Positions 60,193 to 64,000 of a DNA stretch of 64,000 nt are shown here, piece by piece. The notes under the pieces were generated by a model. That model was not told where the DNA came from and searched no databases. It worked only from the letters and a program-made list of their open reading frames with translations. The stretch comes from Roseiarcus sp963783175 (GTDB taxonomy: Bacteria; Pseudomonadota; Alphaproteobacteria; Rhizobiales; Beijerinckiaceae), in assembly GCA_963783175.1 (NCBI GenBank), contig CAWANG010000052.1, forward strand, positions 1 through 64,000, in the 5' to 3' direction. A program made the position numbers and the translations under genes. Numbering within the stretch: the stretch's first letter is position 1; every line of letters starts with the position of its first letter.

Positions 60193-61151
60193 CCGACGAC
60201 GCCCGCGACGGCGGACTTTTCCGTTCCGAGCAGCGCGAGCGGGAAAAGCCGCGGCAGAAGCGCTCGTCCCGGGTCGAGATCGACGGTTGGATCAATCTCG
60301 ACAAGCCGACCGGCGTCTCCTCAACTCAAGCCGTCGGACGGCTCAAGTTCCTGTTCAACGCCAAGAAGGCGGGCCACGCCGGCACGCTCGATCCACTCGC
60401 ATCGGGCGTGCTGCCGGTGGCCTTCGGCGAGGCGACCAAAACCGTCCCGATCGTCCAGGACGGCGCCAAGGCTTACCGCTTCCGTGTCCGTTGGGGCGAG
60501 GAAAGCGCGACCGACGACGCCGAAGGGGAGATCGTCGCGCGCTCCGATCGGCGCCCGGCTCCAGCGGATATCGAGGCCCTGCTGCCCCGTTTCGTCGGCG
60601 CGATAATGCAGACGCCGCCGACCTTTTCGGCCATCCGAATCGACGGAGCGCGCGCCTACGACCTCGCGCGCGAAGGCGAAAGTTTCCAGATTCAACCGCG
60701 CCCGATCAACGTCTACCGGCTCGACCTGATTTCGGCCGAGCCGGAAGCCGCGGTGCTCGAGGCCGAGTGCGGCAAGGGCGCCTACGTGCGCGCGATAGCC
60801 CGCGACCTCGGCCGCGCGCTCGGCTGCTACGGACATGTGGTCGAATTGCGCCGGACCCGCGTCGGCCCCTTTTCCGCCGATGCGGCGGTTGGGCTCGAAC
60901 GATTACCGGACGACGCGGGCCTGATGGCTACCGCGCTTCTGCCAGTGCAGGCCGGTCTCGCCGAAATTCCGCTCTTAACCATCGACCGCGCCGGCGCCGC
61001 GACGTTGAGGCGCGGCCAGAAACTGCTTCTGCGCGGTGAGGCGCCGATGCAAGGGGCGGCCTACGCCGATTGCTTCGGAACGCCAGTCGCGTTCGGCGTC
61101 ATCCACGACGGCTATTTCGTGTCGACCCGGGTGTTCAACCTGCGCGGATAG
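60189..61151 (+). CDS. truB: tRNA pseudouridine-55 synthase TruB
   Basis: The 320-residue enzyme makes pseudouridine 55 in the tRNA T-loop. It has the catalytic Asp in KKAGHAGTLDPLASGVLPV near residue 70, the YRFRVRWGEESATDDAEG block and the KGAYVRAIARDLGRALG motif near residue 200. The ATG overlaps the rbfA stop by four bases. In many relatives rpsO and pnp follow; here the next gene is a convergent unrelated one. Confidence 0.94.
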   Translation: MTDDARDGGLFRSEQREREKPRQKRSSRVEIDGWINLDKPTGVSSTQAVGRLKFLFNAKKAGHAGTLDPLASGVLPVAFGEATKTVPIVQDGAKAYRFRVRWGEESATDDAEGEIVARSDRRPAPADIEALLPRFVGAIMQTPPTFSAIRIDGARAYDLAREGESFQIQPRPINVYRLDLISAEPEAAVLEAECGKGAYVRAIARDLGRALGCYGHVVELRRTRVGPFSADAAVGLERLPDDAGLMATALLPVQAGLAEIPLLTIDRAGAATLRRGQKLLLRGEAPMQGAAYADCFGTPVAFGVIHDGYFVSTRVFNLRG

Positions 61152-61160
61152 CGCCGCCGC

Positions 61161-62939
61161 TCATTTCCACGCCTCGAACGCCTTCTCCAGCATCGCCTGG
61201 CCATCGGCGGATTTCTGGAACACGATCTTGGCGATACGGTCGTCGTTGAGCAGCAGCGGGAAGTCGAACCAGGCGCGCGTCCGCATCAGGTCGAGGTTGC
61301 GGGTCGTGTCGGATTCGCCCTTGGCCAGCGCGATGAGGAAATAAGTGTCGCTGATCTTGACCTTGACGCTTGTCAGCGCTTCGGCCGCAGTCGAATCCTC
61401 CATGCGCATCTGCGGCAGGCCAACGTCCTTGAAGCCGGTGATCGGGGCGCCTTCGGCGAAGGAGAATTTGAGATCGATCGTATGCGTCGCCTGCAGGGTC
61501 GGATCGGTGTTTTTCCTCAAGGTCATCGTGCCGTGCATCTTGAGGTCGGGGATGTCGGCCTCAGCCTTCACCGCGACCGTCGCCGGCTGGCCAGGCGCCG
61601 CAGGTATCAATGACCAGACCGTCGAGCCCAGGCTGACCACCGGCTTCTGAGGATTGTCGGCCGAAGCGACAAGCATCGCCGCACGGCCCGCCGACGGCGC
61701 GGGCGCTGCAGAGGCGGCGGGCGGGTTCTGCGTTTCGGCCGCCGGGCTCGCCGGCGCCGCGCCCTGAGCGGCCGATTGGCCCGCTTTCGGCTCGCTCGCT
61801 GAAGCAGCAGGCGCAGCAGGGGTCGACGGAGTCGCCTCGACGCGCTCAGCGATCTTCGCCTGGGGCTCGGGCGCGGCGGGCGCCGCCGCTTCGGCGGGCG
61901 GCTTGATCGCCAGGTCCTGCGGCTTCTGACGCATCAGGATCGCAGCGCCCGCCACCGCCAGGACGACGCCGAGGGCGACCGCCGCCGCGATCCATAGCAA
62001 CGGCTTCGGCTTGCTTGCGTCAATGCCCGGCGCGATCGGGCGCTGGCCTTCGAAATCCTGTCTTGCGCCCGCGCCCGGGCGATCGATCTCGCTCGGCACT
62101 TCCGGCGCCGCGGCGGATTGCACCAGTTCGTCAGGGCGTGTCACGACGATCGGCGGCGCGCCGGAACCGTGCGCGTCGTCCGGCCTGGTCGACCGAACCG
62201 CCTTGGCGAGGTCGAGCGGCGCGAAATTGTCCTCCCTGGCGTCTCTCGCTCCCATCGCAGGAGTGGTAGCGGCGCCCTTCGATCCGAGGGGCGGCGGCGG
62301 CCTAGCGCCGGCGACGGCAGGTTGAGGCCGACCGGACGGGGGGAAGGCCGCGGCAGGCGGCGCAACGACGGCTGATTTTCCCGCAGACGCGGCTGGCGCG
62401 GACGGCGCGTTCGAGGCCGATTGGGTCCGCGGAGGCGGCGCTCGCGATGGAACGGTCGGTTGACCGGACGCGCTTGGCGCCGCCCCCGGCGCGCTTGGCG
62501 ACCCCGCTTGGGACGGCGGTCGCGGCGGGCTCGCGGACGCAGCGGGAGACCCCGCCTTCGGGGGGCCTTGCGGAGGAGACGTAACCGGGCGCTGGAAGGC
62601 CGCGGGTTGAAGCGGCGCGGCCGGCGCGGCGGGTTTCGACGACGGCGGCGGGGCGCCAGGCTTGCCGCCCGGGGGCGAGGGAGACGCCGCCGGGGGCGAA
62701 GGAGCGGAGGACGGAGCCGCGTGTTGCGGCCCGTATCTCGCCTCGATCTGGGCGATCGCGGCGTCGAGCGCATTCGCCTCGCGCGCGATATCGCTCTCCG
62801 GCAACGGCGGACGCAGGCTCCTCAGTTGCTCGATCAGGGCCATGCGGGCGCGGCCATAGATCGCCTCGCGCGTCGCCGGCGTACCGCCGCTCGGCAAATT
62901 GGCGACGGCGCGCGTGAGCAGCGAATGATAATCAGCCAT
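61161..62939 (-). CDS. Pro/Ala-rich single-pass membrane protein of unknown function
   Basis: The 592-residue protein has a conserved N-terminal helical domain (ADYHSLLTRAVANLPSGG, then AIYGRARMALIEQLR; residues 1-70). A long Pro/Ala/Ser linker (about 75-290) is followed by one membrane helix (about residues 320-340, LLWIAAAVALGVVLAVAGAA), another Ala/Pro linker and a C-terminal beta-rich domain (about residues 430-592). It is a recurring unannotated family in Hyphomicrobiales near purA. It could span the envelope with the C-terminal domain in the periplasm. ATG 62939 was chosen over an upstream TTG. Confidence 0.7.
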   Translation of the reverse strand: MADYHSLLTRAVANLPSGGTPATREAIYGRARMALIEQLRSLRPPLPESDIAREANALDAAIAQIEARYGPQHAAPSSAPSPPAASPSPPGGKPGAPPPSSKPAAPAAPLQPAAFQRPVTSPPQGPPKAGSPAASASPPRPPSQAGSPSAPGAAPSASGQPTVPSRAPPPRTQSASNAPSAPAASAGKSAVVAPPAAAFPPSGRPQPAVAGARPPPPLGSKGAATTPAMGARDAREDNFAPLDLAKAVRSTRPDDAHGSGAPPIVVTRPDELVQSAAAPEVPSEIDRPGAGARQDFEGQRPIAPGIDASKPKPLLWIAAAVALGVVLAVAGAAILMRQKPQDLAIKPPAEAAAPAAPEPQAKIAERVEATPSTPAAPAASASEPKAGQSAAQGAAPASPAAETQNPPAASAAPAPSAGRAAMLVASADNPQKPVVSLGSTVWSLIPAAPGQPATVAVKAEADIPDLKMHGTMTLRKNTDPTLQATHTIDLKFSFAEGAPITGFKDVGLPQMRMEDSTAAEALTSVKVKISDTYFLIALAKGESDTTRNLDLMRTRAWFDFPLLLNDDRIAKIVFQKSADGQAMLEKAFEAWK

Positions 62940-62983
62940 AAAGCGTCCGCTCAACCGCTCAGCAGGAACCCGCGAACGGTCCC

Positions 62984-64000
62984 TTAGTCCTGAAACGGAT
63001 CATGCACAAGAATCGTATCGTCGCGCTCAGGACTCGTCGATAATAAGGCGACGGGCGCGCCGACCAACTCCTCGATTCGGCGCACATATTTTATCGCCTG
63101 CGCCGGCAGGTCGGCCCACGACCGAGCTTTGCTTGTCGCTCCGTTCCAACCTTCGATCGTTTCATAGACCGGCTCGATCCGCGCCTGCGCGGATTGGGAA
63201 GCCGGCATATATTCGATCTCCTCGCCGTTCAGGCGGTAACGCGTCGCCACCTTGATGGTCTCAAAGCCGTCGAGAATGTCAAGCTTGGTCAGCGCCAGGC
63301 CGTCGATGCCGCAAGTGCGAACCGCCTGGCGCGCGAGCACGGCGTCGAACCAGCCGCAACGGCGCGGCCGGCCGGTGTTGGTGCCGAATTCGCGGCCGCG
63401 CTGGCCGATGAGACGGCCGACATCATCGTCAAGCTCGGTCGGGAACGGGCCGCCGCCGACGCGCGTCGTGTAGGCCTTGGCGATGCCAAGCACATAGCCG
63501 ATCGCCCTCGGCCCCAGCCCCGATCCGGTCGCTGCGTTGGCCGCGACCGTGTTCGAGGACGTCACATAGGGATAGGTGCCGTGATCGACATCCAGAAGGG
63601 CGCCTTGTGCGCCCTCGAACAGAATACGTTTGCCAGCGCGCCGCTCGCTGTCGAGAATTTCGAATGTCGGCGCCATGAACGGTAGAACCTTGGGCGCGAC
63701 CGCGACCAATTCGGCGCGAATGGCGGCGAGGCTCGGCGGCGGGAGCCCGAGGCCGCGGCACAGCGGATCGTGATGAGCAAGCAGGCGGTCGATCTTGTCG
63801 TCGAGCGTGTCCGGATCGGCGAGGTCCATCAGCCGGACCGCGCGCCTGGCGACTTTGTCCTCATAGGCCGGGCCGATGCCGCGCTTGGTGGTGCCGATCT
63901 TGGCCCCGCCGGCGTTGCCCGACTCGCGGTGGGCATCGAGTTCGCGATGCAGCGACAGGATCAGCGGGACGTTCTCGGCGACCTTGAGGTTTGCCGGGGT
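62984..64000 (-). CDS. purA: Adenylosuccinate synthetase (partial, N-terminus beyond window)
   Basis: The last 338 residues of PurA are present. It converts IMP, aspartate and GTP to adenylosuccinate in AMP synthesis. Visible motifs are GTTKRGIGPAYEDK (IMP binding), FEGAQGALLDVDHGTYPYVT, the RCGWFDAVLARQA region and LALTKLDILDG. The N-terminal about 100 residues with the GTP-binding loop and start lie past the window edge. No damage is seen. Confidence 0.95.
   Translation of the reverse strand, partial: TPANLKVAENVPLILSLHRELDAHRESGNAGGAKIGTTKRGIGPAYEDKVARRAVRLMDLADPDTLDDKIDRLLAHHDPLCRGLGLPPPSLAAIRAELVAVAPKVLPFMAPTFEILDSERRAGKRILFEGAQGALLDVDHGTYPYVTSSNTVAANAATGSGLGPRAIGYVLGIAKAYTTRVGGGPFPTELDDDVGRLIGQRGREFGTNTGRPRRCGWFDAVLARQAVRTCGIDGLALTKLDILDGFETIKVATRYRLNGEEIEYMPASQSAQARIEPVYETIEGWNGATSKARSWADLPAQAIKYVRRIEELVGAPVALLSTSPERDDTILVHDPFQD

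Overview
The window looks like high-GC chromosomal DNA from an alphaproteobacterium, most likely of the order Hyphomicrobiales (Rhizobiales). The evidence is the codon bias, the order rimP-nusA-ylxR-infB-rbfA-truB, the complete branched-chain 2-oxoacid dehydrogenase operon, and the style of the bdhA, gabD and purA proteins. Species cannot be named from the sequence alone.

The window has two contrasting halves, separated by a tRNA-Leu(CAG) gene at 33519-33603 (minus strand).

LEFT HALF (1-33510), accessory and heavily rearranged. (a) 1-7390: a glycan-biosynthesis cluster (GT2-like and GT4-like glycosyltransferases, an FkbM methyltransferase, an extended SDR sugar epimerase/dehydratase, a DUF4214 protein). 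Its first gene begins with the first codons of an unrelated SRAP (YedK/HMCES-like) gene, which marks a recombination joint. (b) 7391-12300: gene debris (a LigD-like ligase scrap, an orphan PEP-CTERM tail, two IS3-type remnants) around a nucleotide-sugar dehydrogenase and a small Cys-rich exported protein. (c) An IS1182-type element (about 12305-13941), then a complete five-gene Liv-type amino-acid ABC transporter (14143-18656). An IS21-type element (18658-21153) starts one base after the livF stop. (d) 21311-33430: an island with a DUF4145 zinc-ribbon protein, a RAMA-domain protein, a serine recombinase, a type I restriction-modification locus (hsdM-hsdS-hsdR, minus strand) and a tyrosine integrase next to the tRNA. 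The RM locus appears dead: hsdR is frameshifted just after its Walker A motif, and hsdM has lost its 5' end to an IS3 element. That IS3 is itself interrupted by an IS481 element, which also removed the 3' end of the integrase.

RIGHT HALF (33604-64000), core metabolism and information processing with no IS. It holds bkdA1-bkdA2-bkdB-lpd; enoyl-CoA hydratase; bdhA with a patatin-like protein; ispG; an ion-channel-like membrane protein; a PaiB-like flavin protein; RidA; a type I secretion ABC/HlyD pair; a MAPEG protein; gabD; a MarR regulator beside an AlkK-like acyl-CoA ligase; the rimP-nusA-ylxR-infB-rbfA-truB operon with a visible promoter and leader terminator; a Pro/Ala-rich membrane protein; and the 3' part of purA, cut by the window edge. 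The bkd, enoyl-CoA hydratase, bdhA, gabD and acyl-CoA ligase genes suggest active branched-chain amino acid, fatty-acid and polyhydroxybutyrate metabolism.

Several genes (rimP, istA, hsdR and probably the Cys-rich protein) differ from an intact frame by one nucleotide. Because rimP is a conserved core gene, sequencing error should be excluded before all of these are called true pseudogenes. No clearly new system was proven. The best candidates for novelty are the RAMA/DUF4145/recombinase module, the glycan cluster inserted in an SRAP gene, and the exact 21-nt tandem repeats downstream of lpd.
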